NCBI RefSeq assembly: GCF_019711535.1
Contig: NZ_JAIGNP010000003.1
Span: 806,001-870,000, forward strand
From: Qipengyuania aestuarii
GTDB taxonomy: Bacteria > Pseudomonadota > Alphaproteobacteria > Sphingomonadales > Sphingomonadaceae
Direction: 5' to 3'
DNA length: 64,000 nucleotides
Shown: in pieces, positions 1 through 7,621 of the stretch
How positions within the stretch are numbered: position 1 is the first letter of the stretch
Layout of the letters: every line of letters begins with the position of its first letter
Notes under the pieces: generated by a model
What the model saw: the letters and a program-made list of their open reading frames with translations, nothing else
Told to the model about the DNA's origin: nothing
Databases searched by the model: none
Made by a program: the position numbers and the translations under genes

Positions 1-682
1 CTTCATCCTCGGTTGCGGCGCAGAACAGGTTCATCGCGGCCATCACATGCGGCTTCTCGCAGGTTTCGCTCGGCTGGAAATCCCGGCGGTAGATGGCCAG
101 CGCGCTGTCGAGATGGTCGGGCGCGAAGTGGCTGGCAAAGGCATAGGGCATGCCCAGACGTGCGGCGAGCTGCGCCCCGAACAGGCTCGATCCCAGCATC
201 CAGAATTCGGGCCTTGCGCCAAGACCAGGCGTGGGATGGACCGCAGTATCGCCGGCCATTAAATCCTGCAATTCGACGACGTCCTGCGGGAAGGTTTCCG
301 CCGCCCGGTGAAGGTCTTTGCGCAGCGCCCGCTGCAATTCCGGTCCGGCCCCCGGGGCGCGGCCCAGGCCGAGGTCGATACGGCCCGGGAAGAGTGCGTC
401 GAGCGTCCCGAATTGCTCGGCGATCTGAAACGGCGTGTGATTGGGCAGCATGATCCCGCCCGAACCGATGCGGATACTGTCGGTCGCATTGCCGATATGA
501 GCCAGCACTACCGAAGTCGCGCCGCCCGCAACACCTTCCATCGCGTGATGTTCCGCCACCCAATACCGTTTGCAGCCCGTCTCCTCGGCCCCTTGCGCCA
601 AAGCGACGGCGGCCTCGAAGCTTTCGGTAAGGGTGCTGCCTTCGCGGACAGGGACGAGATCGAGGACGGAATATGCGGTCAT
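1..682 (-). CDS. LLM-class flavin-dependent oxidoreductase (3' end outside window)
   Basis: The visible 227 codons begin MTAYSVLDLVPVREGS and read through to the left edge without a stop, so the C-terminal third is missing. The N-terminal opening, the YWVAEHHAMEG segment near residue 40, the IRIGSGGIMLPNH strand near 70 and the FGTLDALFPGRIDLGLGRAPG segment near 91-111 are typical of bacterial luciferase-like monooxygenases of the MsnO8/YhbW group, which use reduced FMN. The natural substrate cannot be told. The start codon overlaps the stop of the upstream TPR gene as ATGA, so the two are probably translationally coupled in one operon with the alpha/beta hydrolase. Confidence 0.9.
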   Translation of the reverse strand, partial: MTAYSVLDLVPVREGSTLTESFEAAVALAQGAEETGCKRYWVAEHHAMEGVAGGATSVVLAHIGNATDSIRIGSGGIMLPNHTPFQIAEQFGTLDALFPGRIDLGLGRAPGAGPELQRALRKDLHRAAETFPQDVVELQDLMAGDTAVHPTPGLGARPEFWMLGSSLFGAQLAARLGMPYAFASHFAPDHLDSALAIYRRDFQPSETCEKPHVMAAMNLFCAATEDE

Positions 683-1521
683 TCTGGAGATGGTTTCCTT
701 AGCTGGTCGAGATAGCCTTGCGCCCGCTGAGCCTCGGGGCTGTCCGGCGCGACTTCGAGGACCGAAGAAAAGCTCGCGATTGCATCGGCTTCGCGCCCCG
801 ACATGGCGGCGATTACTCCGGCTTCAAGTCCGACCTGAGGGTTGCGCGGATCCAGCAGCGCGGCGCGCTCGATCTGCGACTGGGCCTCGCCTAAACGCTG
901 TAGCCGGCGCGAAAGGGTCGCTGAAAGCAGCCAGGCTTCGGCATTTCGTTCGTCGGCTTCGCGCGCCTCGGCGAGAGCGGCGGCGGCATCTTCCTGGCGG
1001 TCTGCGCGCACGAGAATGCGGGCAAGATCTACGCGAAGGCTGGCTGCCAAAGGTCCTTCTTCTGCGGCCAGCGCCATGCCTCCTGCGCGGTCGAGCAGCG
1101 GGAGGGCAGCTTCGATCTCTCCTTCGGCAACGGCTGCGTTACCCGCCATTGCGGCAAGCCGCGCCGAATAGGCCAGATTGTCTGCGGGGGCTTCCGCGCT
1201 GGCCAGTTCGAAGGCCTGCCGCGCCTCGTTCATGCGGCCAAGCTTGACCATGGCGAGGCCGAGGCAATGGGCGCTCTGCGCAAGGCCGAGATCGCTGTCT
1301 GCCGTCTCCCGCCAGCGCTGGGCCGTGTCGAGCGCGCGCTGCGGATCGCTGTTCGTCTGCTGCAGGCACTTGGTAAGCGCGCTTGCCTCGCTGTTCGTTT
1401 CAGCCCTCTCTCTCGGCGGCCGGTCCCGCAATTCTTCAGGCACGCCGGGCATCCCGCCCGCAGCGGGATTGAGCCCGACCTGCATAAGCATCAGGGCGAG
1501 GGGGGTAAGGAGATTGGTCAC
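679..1521 (-). CDS. TPR-repeat protein, possibly exported
   Basis: A 280-residue protein. The first about 20 residues are hydrophobic (MTNLLTPLALMLMQVG), compatible with a weak signal peptide or anchor. From about residue 70 to 265 it is made of tetratricopeptide-like helical pairs with the usual Ala/Gly/Leu spacing, ending in a clear repeat around ASFSSVLEVAPDSPEAQRA. Such proteins are scaffolds; no catalytic motif is visible. Its ATG overlaps the stop of the upstream alpha/beta hydrolase by 4 bases and its own stop overlaps the next start, so it is the middle gene of a tightly coupled trio. The partner it binds is unknown. Confidence 0.85.
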   Translation of the reverse strand: MTNLLTPLALMLMQVGLNPAAGGMPGVPEELRDRPPRERAETNSEASALTKCLQQTNSDPQRALDTAQRWRETADSDLGLAQSAHCLGLAMVKLGRMNEARQAFELASAEAPADNLAYSARLAAMAGNAAVAEGEIEAALPLLDRAGGMALAAEEGPLAASLRVDLARILVRADRQEDAAAALAEAREADERNAEAWLLSATLSRRLQRLGEAQSQIERAALLDPRNPQVGLEAGVIAAMSGREADAIASFSSVLEVAPDSPEAQRAQGYLDQLRKPSPE

Positions 1522-2267
1522 GTGGTTTCCAGCTGCTGCAAAAGGCCTTCGACTGTTCGCAGCAGCAGGGCGATATCCTGCGGCCGCGAAAGCCGGTGGT
1601 CGCCATCCTTGATCAGGGTAAGTTGAACAGCATCCGAACGCAGCGCCTCGGCCAACCGCTGGCTGATCTGCCAGGGCACATCGGCATCGCGCTGGCCATG
1701 CAGCAGGCGTGTGGGCGCCGCGATCTCAATCGTTTCGTCCAGAAGGCGCAGCGCCTGGCCATCGGCGAAGAAGCGCGGATATGTCGGCGTTGGCTCGGGG
1801 CCATAGGGATTTTCTTCCCGCACCACCGCGCCCGATGCCAGCTGTTCTTTCTGTTCGGCGGAATAACCCCAGTCGGTGAAGTCCGGCGCGGCAGCGATGC
1901 CGATCATGCCGGCCAGCCGTTCGCCGAGCTTAAGTGCGGCCAGCAGCATGAGCCAGCCGCCCATCGAAGACCCGACCAGTACCACCTGGCCAGCGATGTT
2001 GGCGTCGATCAGGGCCAGCACCTCGTCCCGCCATGTCGACAGGGTTCCATCGGCAAAATCGCCGTCGCTGCGCCCGCAGCCCGAATAGTCGAGCAGGAGG
2101 CAAGCCCGGCCGTGCCCACGCGCCCAGTCGAACAGGGCGGTAGCCTTGCTGCCGTCCATGTCGGACATGTAGCCCGGCAGGAAGACCAGCGCGGGGCCCT
2201 CGCCCTCGCTAAGCCGGAAGGCGATCCGGCGTCCATCTGCCATGGAGTGGAATTGTACGTCGCTCAT
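1518..2267 (-). CDS. Alpha/beta hydrolase
   Basis: A 249-residue cytoplasmic alpha/beta-hydrolase fold protein. The nucleophile elbow is GSSMGG with Ser101. A candidate acid lies in HGQRDADVPW and the candidate catalytic His in KDGDHRLSRP near the C-terminus. The pattern, with oxyanion-loop residues PGYMSDMDG near 31-39, resembles the ABHD10-like serine esterase/thioesterase group, but the substrate is undetermined. It is the first gene of an ATGA-coupled set with the TPR protein and the flavin oxidoreductase; the M48 protease gene ends 54 bases upstream on the same strand, so a longer transcript is possible. Confidence 0.88.
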   Translation of the reverse strand: MSDVQFHSMADGRRIAFRLSEGEGPALVFLPGYMSDMDGSKATALFDWARGHGRACLLLDYSGCGRSDGDFADGTLSTWRDEVLALIDANIAGQVVLVGSSMGGWLMLLAALKLGERLAGMIGIAAAPDFTDWGYSAEQKEQLASGAVVREENPYGPEPTPTYPRFFADGQALRLLDETIEIAAPTRLLHGQRDADVPWQISQRLAEALRSDAVQLTLIKDGDHRLSRPQDIALLLRTVEGLLQQLETT

Positions 2268-2321
2268 CGACAGGACATGTCGTGGCGAAGGGTTGGGGAT
2301 GCAACCCTGCAGGGGAAACGC

Positions 2322-3383
2322 TCAGAAGAAGAGATCGAAGCTCTCTACATCCGGATCCTGTTGGCACATGTCTTTCAGTGCCTGAAACTCCGCGGCGGTT
2401 AGAACCGGCTCGAACGTCTTCCCGCGCGCTGCGGCGCGATAGGCCTTGGCGCGTTCGGCCGGCCCGGGATGGCTGGACACCCAGCCGGTCAGCCCTTCGT
2501 CATCCCCGCCCAGGCGTTCGAAGAAGCGGGCCGCACCCAGCGGCGAAATCCGGCTCTCGGCCATGCGCTCGCGCGAATATTCATCCGCTTCGCGTTCGGC
2601 GTCGCGCGAATATCCCATCGCCGCCAGGCCAAACATCGTGTCGCCCACCGTTGTATTCGCGCCGGACAGAAGGATGGTCAGCCCGAACTGCCGCAGGAGA
2701 GCGGTCATGACGTGCCGTTCGCGGACATGACCGACTTCGTGGCCCAGCACGCCGGCCAGCTCTTCGGGGCTTTCGGCATCCTGCACCAGCCCATCGAACA
2801 GCAGGACCTGTCCGCCCGGCAACGCAACCGCATTGACCATGCCGATATTGGCGACACCGGCCCGCACTTTCTCCTGTTCCGGATCGACCTTGGCCAAGAG
2901 CTTGGTCAGCGCTCGGTCACCATCGCGCGTATGGCACAGGCGGTTGCCGAAATCTCCGACCATCGCATCGCCAAGATTACGCTCCCAGCTTTGCGGGATT
3001 CGCGGGCCGAGCCATTCGGGCGCTGTCATGAAAAGCGCGACAGCGGCCACGCTGACTGCGGCGAAGATGGCAGTTGCCTTGCCGAGGCCAAGCTTGTCCA
3101 CCCAGGCACCATAGGTCTGCCGTTCGGGCAGTTTCGAAGCAAGGCCGGGCGGCAGATCGGCAGGCAGTATGAGGCGGAAATCGGGTTCGCTTGCCCGGCG
3201 ATAGACGGTTTCGCCAAGGCGCTCTTCACCGAACTCCAGATCGGCGAAAGGCACTTCCAGGCTGCCGCTCGCTCCGCGTAGCCGAAGCAGACCGCCGCCA
3301 TCCCAGATTGCCTCGCCCTCATGCTTGATGGCGGTATGACCGTCATACCACTGGGCAAAGCTCTGGAATGCCGGTTCGCTCAT
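2322..3383 (-). CDS. M48-family membrane metalloprotease
   Basis: The 353-residue protein (start MSEPAFQSFAQWYDG) has an N-terminal soluble part of about 95 residues, one membrane segment near residues 102-120, and a C-terminal zinc protease domain. The HEVGH motif is at residues 215-219 and the third ligand Glu lies in the READEYS segment near 265, matching peptidase family M48 (HtpX/Ste24/BepA relatives) that act in envelope protein quality control. An upstream in-frame codon would add 15 residues but would run into the preceding gene; the chosen ATG sits one base after the DUF898 stop, which fits coupled translation. Confidence 0.9.
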   Translation of the reverse strand: MSEPAFQSFAQWYDGHTAIKHEGEAIWDGGGLLRLRGASGSLEVPFADLEFGEERLGETVYRRASEPDFRLILPADLPPGLASKLPERQTYGAWVDKLGLGKATAIFAAVSVAAVALFMTAPEWLGPRIPQSWERNLGDAMVGDFGNRLCHTRDGDRALTKLLAKVDPEQEKVRAGVANIGMVNAVALPGGQVLLFDGLVQDAESPEELAGVLGHEVGHVRERHVMTALLRQFGLTILLSGANTTVGDTMFGLAAMGYSRDAEREADEYSRERMAESRISPLGAARFFERLGGDDEGLTGWVSSHPGPAERAKAYRAAARGKTFEPVLTAAEFQALKDMCQQDPDVESFDLFF

Positions 3384-3384
3384 G

Positions 3385-4470
3385 TCAGATCGCCCCCATG
3401 TCGAAGGCGTCGAGCAGTCCTTCGCCATGCTTCGCGGTCCTGGTGGTGGATTGCGTCAGTTCATCAAGCAGGATGTTTCCGTCTGCCTGCATGTGCACGA
3501 TGAAGAACTTCCAGTGGCGATAGGAAAGGAAGATGAAGCCGATGCCAAGGGTCAGAACCACCAAGACGAAGTCGCCGAGATACAGCTTGATCCAGTCCGC
3601 AGTCGACGCTTCGAAACCGAATCTGAGGTCTTTCCAGCGCGCCGATCCCACAACTTCGCGGAAATATTTGGCATAGAATGCCGCCGCGATCAGACCGAGG
3701 GCGAAAAACCATACGAAGAGCGCGATGGCGATGCCGAGGCCCACGCCGACACCCGTGCCAGCTTCTCCGCCCAGCCCGAAACCGATGCCGCCGCCCGTGA
3801 CGGCTGCGATCGCCATGGCGACAAACAGGAGGATCGGCGCGAGATAGAAGAGGAGATAGCGTCCGAAGATGTCGCCCGACTGGGCATCGGCATCGAAATG
3901 ATAGGGGCCGAAGCTCATCTTGTTCCAGCGCTCGTTCCACAGGCTGGTCATGGACCATGGCACGAGCAGACCCATCGGGAGCTGACCCACGATGGTTTTC
4001 CAGAGATAGGACCAGCCGAACTTGAAGCCTTGATCATTGCTACCCCCTCTGATGCCGCGCCAGCGGGTCCGTGACATGCGATACCGCAAGGCACGAAACT
4101 GGGCGACGCCGGTGAGATAAAGAATGAAAAAGAACGATCCGGCAGTGAGCAACACTGCCCAAAGTGCCTGGCCCCGCGCTACCAGCGCTTCCGACACCAT
4201 ACCGATAAGCGAGAAAGGCAGGAAGAAGAGCAGCATGACGAGGACGAAGCCGATGAAAAGCTCCATTCCCTTGCCGGTCCATTCGAGCCGTTCGTCCACG
4301 AACCTAGTATGGGCCCACAGATATTTGCGTTCGCGGGTCGTGGCCCAGAAGCGGTAAATGCCCAGCGTGACGATGGTGAGCAAAAGATTGGGCAGAGCGA
4401 TTTTCGCGAAATCCTGCCAATTGCCGTCGAAGCCGAACGCACTGTCGGCGTCGTTATTCTCGTAATGCAT
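3385..4470 (-). CDS. YjgN/DUF898 polytopic membrane protein
   Basis: A 361-residue inner-membrane protein with about six to eight hydrophobic helices, including segments at LLLTIVTLGIYRFWA near the start and FVLVVLTLGIGFIFLSYRHW near the end. The repeated TLGIYRFWA and RWRGIRGG signatures are typical of the YjgN/DUF898 family, whose function is not known. I chose the ATG at MHYENND; an earlier in-frame ATG 57 bases upstream lacks a ribosome-binding site. It lies directly upstream of the M48 protease gene with a one-base gap. Pairing of DUF898 with an M48 peptidase suggests that the two work together in the membrane; this is inference. Confidence 0.85.
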   Translation of the reverse strand: MHYENNDADSAFGFDGNWQDFAKIALPNLLLTIVTLGIYRFWATTRERKYLWAHTRFVDERLEWTGKGMELFIGFVLVMLLFFLPFSLIGMVSEALVARGQALWAVLLTAGSFFFILYLTGVAQFRALRYRMSRTRWRGIRGGSNDQGFKFGWSYLWKTIVGQLPMGLLVPWSMTSLWNERWNKMSFGPYHFDADAQSGDIFGRYLLFYLAPILLFVAMAIAAVTGGGIGFGLGGEAGTGVGVGLGIAIALFVWFFALGLIAAAFYAKYFREVVGSARWKDLRFGFEASTADWIKLYLGDFVLVVLTLGIGFIFLSYRHWKFFIVHMQADGNILLDELTQSTTRTAKHGEGLLDAFDMGAI

Positions 4471-4574
4471 AAATAAAGGCGACCCCCGTAGCCGAATGCC
4501 TGTTGTATTCCCGTCCGGAACCGACATTCCAAGGAGGCATCGTTCAAGTCAAGCGAGGTCGATACAAATCGTGT

Positions 4575-4766
4575 TCAGTCACGCAAAAAGATCTCCTCGA
4601 TAGCCAGTTCGAAAAGGTCGGCGATCCTGAATGCGAGCGGCAGGGAAGGATCGTAGCGGCCTTTCTCGATCGCGTTCACGCTCTGGCGGCTGACTTCCAG
4701 CTGGTCGGCGAGGTCCTGCTGGCTCCAGTTGCGTTCGGCGCGCAGGACCTTGAGGCGATTATTCAT
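4575..4766 (-). CDS. Small XRE-family HTH regulator
   Basis: A 63-residue protein that is almost entirely a Cro/C1-type helix-turn-helix: NRLKVLRAERNWSQQDLADQ followed by SRQSVNAIEKGRYDPSLPL, then the LFELAIEEIF dimerisation-like tail. This compact form is common beside small membrane proteins. Its start overlaps the stop of the upstream membrane protein gene as ATGA, making it the last gene of a three-gene operon. An inverted repeat just upstream of the operon (5559-5602) is a natural candidate operator for it, implying autoregulation; this has not been shown. Confidence 0.9.
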   Translation of the reverse strand: MNNRLKVLRAERNWSQQDLADQLEVSRQSVNAIEKGRYDPSLPLAFRIADLFELAIEEIFLRD

Positions 4767-5353
4767 TCACCGCTCCTGTTCTGCCACGCCTGGCCGATAC
4801 CCATACCGAAAGCCCATATCGGGACAGACCACCAACCCGGAACATGCGGTACAAGTTCGAAGGTCTCGAGAAACCCCCAGAAGCTGCCGATGGCGAGTAC
4901 AAAGCCAAGCCCAATGAGCGAGGCAATAATTGCCCGGTAGCGAAGATATTCGTCGTTTTCCTCTTTAAGATAGCGAGCCATTACAAAGATCATCCAGAAA
5001 ATCGGGATGATCGGTAGCATCGCGAGCAACCATGTGAATCCAGTCGAAGGATCAAGATTACGCCAGACCGAAAGAGCAATACCCAGCCCAAGCAGATAGG
5101 CGAGCGAACTGGCCATGATTCCTTTCGTGTACCGGACTGCCGCCTGGTTGGATCGGCTGGCTGTTTTGCTCGCTTCAAGAGAAGCGCGAAAGCAGAGCAC
5201 CATCAGAACCAGCGGAATGATAGCGAGAATATAAATCGTGGATCTGTCGATCGTGCCAGAGAACTTTAGCCCGAGAATGGCAGCCGCAGTGCCGACCGAT
5301 AGGCCGCCCCACATACTAGCACGGCGGGACCTCGTTTCAGCGTCCGCACTCAT
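4763..5353 (-). CDS. Membrane protein, partner of XRE regulator
   Basis: A 196-residue protein beginning MSADAETRSRRASMWGG with about five hydrophobic segments (for example AAAILGLKFSG, IYILAIIPLVLMVLCF, WLLAMLPIIPIFWMIFVMA, IIASLIGLGFVLAIGSFWGF). I do not recognise a named family. The start was chosen because it overlaps the stop of the 61-residue gene upstream (ATGA); a longer frame exists upstream but lacks protein-like composition there. It is the middle gene of a small-membrane-protein, membrane-protein, XRE operon; such membrane proteins often transmit a membrane signal to, or are controlled by, the linked regulator. Confidence 0.8.
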   Translation of the reverse strand: MSADAETRSRRASMWGGLSVGTAAAILGLKFSGTIDRSTIYILAIIPLVLMVLCFRASLEASKTASRSNQAAVRYTKGIMASSLAYLLGLGIALSVWRNLDPSTGFTWLLAMLPIIPIFWMIFVMARYLKEENDEYLRYRAIIASLIGLGFVLAIGSFWGFLETFELVPHVPGWWSVPIWAFGMGIGQAWQNRSGE

Positions 5354-5535
5354 GCCTTGCTCCGCCCCAGAATGTTGCAGCAACGGTCGCGGCCCAACCA
5401 TGCCCCAGGGAACATTGCGAGAAGGGCAAGGGGCGCAAACTGCGCTACCTTTTCCGGGACAACATCGAAGATGGCGAGAAGCCCCACACCTATCATGGCG
5501 GCCGCGAGAAGCAGGCTTTTGTAAATCTGTTTCAT
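5350..5535 (-). CDS. Small two-helix membrane protein
   Basis: A 61-residue protein starting MKQIYKSLLLAAAMIG with two hydrophobic stretches (LLLAAAMIGVGLLAIFD and FAPLALLAMFPGAWLG). The chosen ATG has a good Shine-Dalgarno AAGGAA upstream. An alternative ATG 39 bases earlier would place the left arm of the inverted repeat inside the coding sequence and lacks a clear site. Its stop overlaps the start of the next gene as ATGA. The family is not recognised. It is the first gene of the XRE operon. Confidence 0.75.
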   Translation of the reverse strand: MKQIYKSLLLAAAMIGVGLLAIFDVVPEKVAQFAPLALLAMFPGAWLGRDRCCNILGRSKA

Positions 5536-5558
5536 GGCAAGATTCCTTTTCTTTGTGT

Positions 5559-5602
5559 AAAGGGTGTTTGTCATATCGGAATTTGAATGTCAAGCACCCT
5601 TT
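5559..5602. promoter_or_regulatory. Imperfect inverted repeat, candidate operator of the XRE operon
   Basis: Arms AAAGGGTGTTTGTCA (5559-5573) and TGTCAAGCACCCTTT (5588-5602) are reverse complements at 13 of 15 positions, separated by 14 bases. The right arm contains TTGACA on the minus strand, a good -35 hexamer for the XRE operon, although I see no convincing -10 at 17 bases. The repeat lies 24 bases upstream of the first start codon. Size and symmetry suit a dimeric helix-turn-helix repressor, the obvious candidate being the linked XRE protein. Confidence 0.6.
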
Positions 5603-5641
5603 CCATTAAGTAAAGCTCACCCTGGTGTTTTGAAAAATCGC

Positions 5642-5659
5642 CTGTCACGAAGTTGCCAC
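5642..5659 (+). promoter_or_regulatory. Possible PhoB (Pho) box upstream of phoD
   Basis: The sequence CTGTCACGAAGTTGCCAC consists of two 7-base half-sites 11 bases apart. The first, CTGTCAC, matches the known PhoB half-site; the second, TTGCCAC, differs at two positions. It lies 36 bases before the ATG of a PhoD-type phosphatase, a usual member of the phosphate-starvation regulon. The match is partial, so this is a candidate only. Confidence 0.45.
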
Positions 5660-5694
5660 GCGCTTCGGTCATCCGGCGCGCAAAGGAGATAGCC

Positions 5695-7362
5695 ATGTCG
5701 CTCACCGCACCGCCTGAATCAGCCTGCCTGCCCGCACTCGATCGTCGCACCTTGCTCAAAAGCGGTGTGCTCGGAGCTGGCCTCGCAGCGACGCCTGCCA
5801 TCGCGCAGACCGGGCGCTCCTCGCAGGGCTTCACCCACGGAGTGGCCAGCGGCGAACCCGGTCGTGATCGCGTGTTGCTCTGGACCCGGTTCGCGGCCGC
5901 GCAGGATACGCCTCTTACCTGGCAGGTGCTGGAAGCCGATTCCAACCGCCGGGTCATGGCCGAGGGCGAGGTGCGCGCGTCCCCGGACAACGATTACTGC
6001 TGCAAGGCCTGGGCCACCGGTCTGGAGCCGGGCCGCTGGTATTATTTCCGCTTCGTGGCGCCGGACGGGACAATGTCCGATCTGGGCCGGACCCGCACTT
6101 TGCCAGCAGGTCGCGCAGCCAGCTGGAAGATGGCCGTGTTCTCCTGCTCCAACATCGGCTTCGGCTGGTTCAATGCCTATGCCCACGCCGCGGAGGCAGG
6201 CGATTTCGACTGCGCCTTGCACCTCGGCGATTATTTCTACGAATATCCGGCCGGTAATTATCCTTCCGCCGAACAGACGGCTACCGGGCGTAATGTGCTC
6301 CCGCAGAGCGAAACGGTGTCACTGGCCGATTATCGCAACCGTTTCGCGATCTATCGCAGTGATCGCGACCTGCAGCGCCTGCACCAGCTTTATCCGATGA
6401 TCGCCGGCTGGGACGATCACGAAAGCACCAACGATAGCTGGGAAGGCGGCGCGCAGAACCACCAGCCGGAAACCGAAGGGTCATGGTCGGTGCGCAAGGC
6501 CGCCTCGATGCGAGCATACCGTGAGTGGATGCCGGTTTCGGACGAGCCATGGGCCGAATACCAGGTGGGCGATCTGGCCACCCTCTACCGCCTGGAAACC
6601 CGCCTGACCGCCCGCGCGGAGCAATTCGATTACACCAGCATCCTCAAAGGCAGCGGCTCACCCGAAGAAACCGTGGCCCGTCTGGAGGCGTTCCGCGACG
6701 GTACCTATCTCGACCCGGCACGAGAAGTGCTCGGCACAAGGCAGCAAGCCTGGCTGGCCGAGGGGCTGAAACGTTCGCGCCGCGAAGGCACGATCTGGCA
6801 GGTGCTGGTCCAGCAGGTCCTGATGGGCAAGGTCAGCAGTGCAACATCGCTCAATGACCGGCTTTCCGTCGGCGTGCCCGATTACGTGCTAGAGAGAATT
6901 CGCAACAGCGCCTTTGCCAGCGAAGCGGGATTACCGCTCAACATGGATGCATGGGACGGGTATCCGGCGGCGCGGGCAAGGGTATTCGAAGCTGCGCTCG
7001 ATGCCGATGCCAATCTAATCAGCCTGGCGGGAGATACGCATAATGCCTGGGCGTTCGACCTGGGTCACGGTGGCCAGAAGGTCGGGGTCGAATTCGGCGG
7101 CCATTCGGTCACCTCTCCCGGCTTTGAGGGCTATCTCCCGCAGATTGCCCCCGAAGATATCGCCAGGGCTATGGTGGAGCGCAATTCCGAGCTCCAATTC
7201 ATGGACAGTTCGCAGCGCGGCTACATGGCCGTCGAACTGACCCCTGGTAGTGCGAGCAGCGAATATCGTTTCCTTTCCAGCGTGAAGCAAAAAGGTGCCG
7301 GCATGGTCGGGACCAAGCGCATTTCGACCCTTGCCGGCGCGCGCCGCCTCGACATGGCTTGA
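5695..7362 (+). CDS. phoD: PhoD-family alkaline phosphatase, Tat-exported
   Basis: A 555-residue protein with a strong AAGGAG ribosome-binding site before [10 protein letters not shown]. The N-terminus has a twin-arginine signal ([20 protein letters not shown], cleavage probably after AIAQ), so it is exported folded. An N-terminal PhoD beta-sandwich is followed by the metallophosphatase core: [38 protein letters not shown] and [14 protein letters not shown] carry the expected Asp/His/Asn metal ligands. Family members hydrolyse phosphate monoesters and diesters using Fe/Ca. It stands alone between the divergent XRE operon and thrS, with a possible Pho box in front. Confidence 0.93.
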   Translation: MSLTAPPESACLPALDRRTLLKSGVLGAGLAATPAIAQTGRSSQGFTHGVASGEPGRDRVLLWTRFAAAQDTPLTWQVLEADSNRRVMAEGEVRASPDNDYCCKAWATGLEPGRWYYFRFVAPDGTMSDLGRTRTLPAGRAASWKMAVFSCSNIGFGWFNAYAHAAEAGDFDCALHLGDYFYEYPAGNYPSAEQTATGRNVLPQSETVSLADYRNRFAIYRSDRDLQRLHQLYPMIAGWDDHESTNDSWEGGAQNHQPETEGSWSVRKAASMRAYREWMPVSDEPWAEYQVGDLATLYRLETRLTARAEQFDYTSILKGSGSPEETVARLEAFRDGTYLDPAREVLGTRQQAWLAEGLKRSRREGTIWQVLVQQVLMGKVSSATSLNDRLSVGVPDYVLERIRNSAFASEAGLPLNMDAWDGYPAARARVFEAALDADANLISLAGDTHNAWAFDLGHGGQKVGVEFGGHSVTSPGFEGYLPQIAPEDIARAMVERNSELQFMDSSQRGYMAVELTPGSASSEYRFLSSVKQKGAGMVGTKRISTLAGARRLDMA

Positions 7363-7387
7363 GGAATCACGCGGCCTCGCTTATCTG
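7359..7387 (+). promoter_or_regulatory. Candidate promoter of thrS leader
   Basis: TTGAGG (7359-7364) and TATCTG (7382-7387) are separated by exactly 17 bases. Transcription would start near 7394, essentially at the ATG of the threonine-rich leader peptide, giving a leaderless or nearly leaderless message. The -35 overlaps the phoD stop codon. It is a prediction from two moderately good hexamers. Confidence 0.4.
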
Positions 7388-7394
7388 CAGGGTC

Positions 7395-7466
7395 ATGATG
7401 CAGGCGCGCAGCACCTTCACAACTACCACCACCCCGGCGCTCCGGGGGCGGCTGCTCGCTGCTTAG
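7395..7466 (+). CDS. Threonine-rich leader peptide upstream of thrS
   Basis: A 23-codon reading frame encodes [20 protein letters not shown] followed by LAA and TAG. It contains six Thr codons, five of them consecutive (7419-7433: ACA ACT ACC ACC ACC). The second ATG (7398) has an AGGG five bases upstream; the first may be used on a leaderless transcript. The stop codon lies in the loop of a stable hairpin. The gene downstream is threonyl-tRNA synthetase, so the composition is what a threonine attenuator would need: starvation for charged tRNA-Thr would stall the ribosome here. I know of no described thrS leader of this form in Sphingomonadales, but have not searched. Confidence 0.65.
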   Translation: MMQARSTFTTTTTPALRGRLLAA

Positions 7467-7495
7467 CGAAGCACCGCCACCCGGTTTCGGGTGGC
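7432..7495 (+). promoter_or_regulatory. Chain of mutually exclusive hairpins, candidate thrS attenuator
   Basis: Three adjacent stems share bases. Stem A: CCCCGG 7432-7437 with CCGGGG 7442-7447. Stem B: 7447-7460 with 7465-7478 (GGCGG, TGCT and CGCT blocks paired to AGCG, AGCA and CCGCC; single-base bulges at 7452 and 7469). Stem C: GCCACCCG 7476-7483 with CGGGTGGC 7488-7495. A ribosome stalled on the Thr codons would cover stem A and allow B, which takes three bases of C; a ribosome reaching the stop in B's loop would block B and allow C. This is the logic of transcription attenuation. A weakness is that stem C is not followed by a U-run. Confidence 0.5.
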
Positions 7496-7496
7496 T

Positions 7497-7536
7497 GGCG
7501 TTTCCTCCCGAAATCGCGAAATTCTCCTGAAACGCC
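7497..7536 (+). promoter_or_regulatory. Additional inverted repeat in thrS leader
   Basis: GGCGTTTC (7497-7504) and GAAACGCC (7529-7536) are perfect reverse complements separated by 24 bases. It follows the attenuator-like hairpins in the long untranslated region between the leader peptide and thrS. A further stem, GGCCTC 7566-7571 with GAGGCC 7580-7585, lies nearer the gene. They may sequester or present the thrS ribosome-binding region; no function is shown. Confidence 0.4.
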
Positions 7537-7621
7537 GCTTCAAGCGCGTGGCTTCCTGTGCCATGGGCCTCCTCAAGTCGAGGCCGGACCAGGAAACCCT
7601 CGCAACCAGACGGATGAGACG

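Noticed and set aside
4528..4574. TTGACT hexamer as promoter for the DUF898 gene
   Set aside because: A TTGACT exists on the minus strand near 4547-4552 but no matching -10 hexamer lies at 16-18 bases, so I did not call it.
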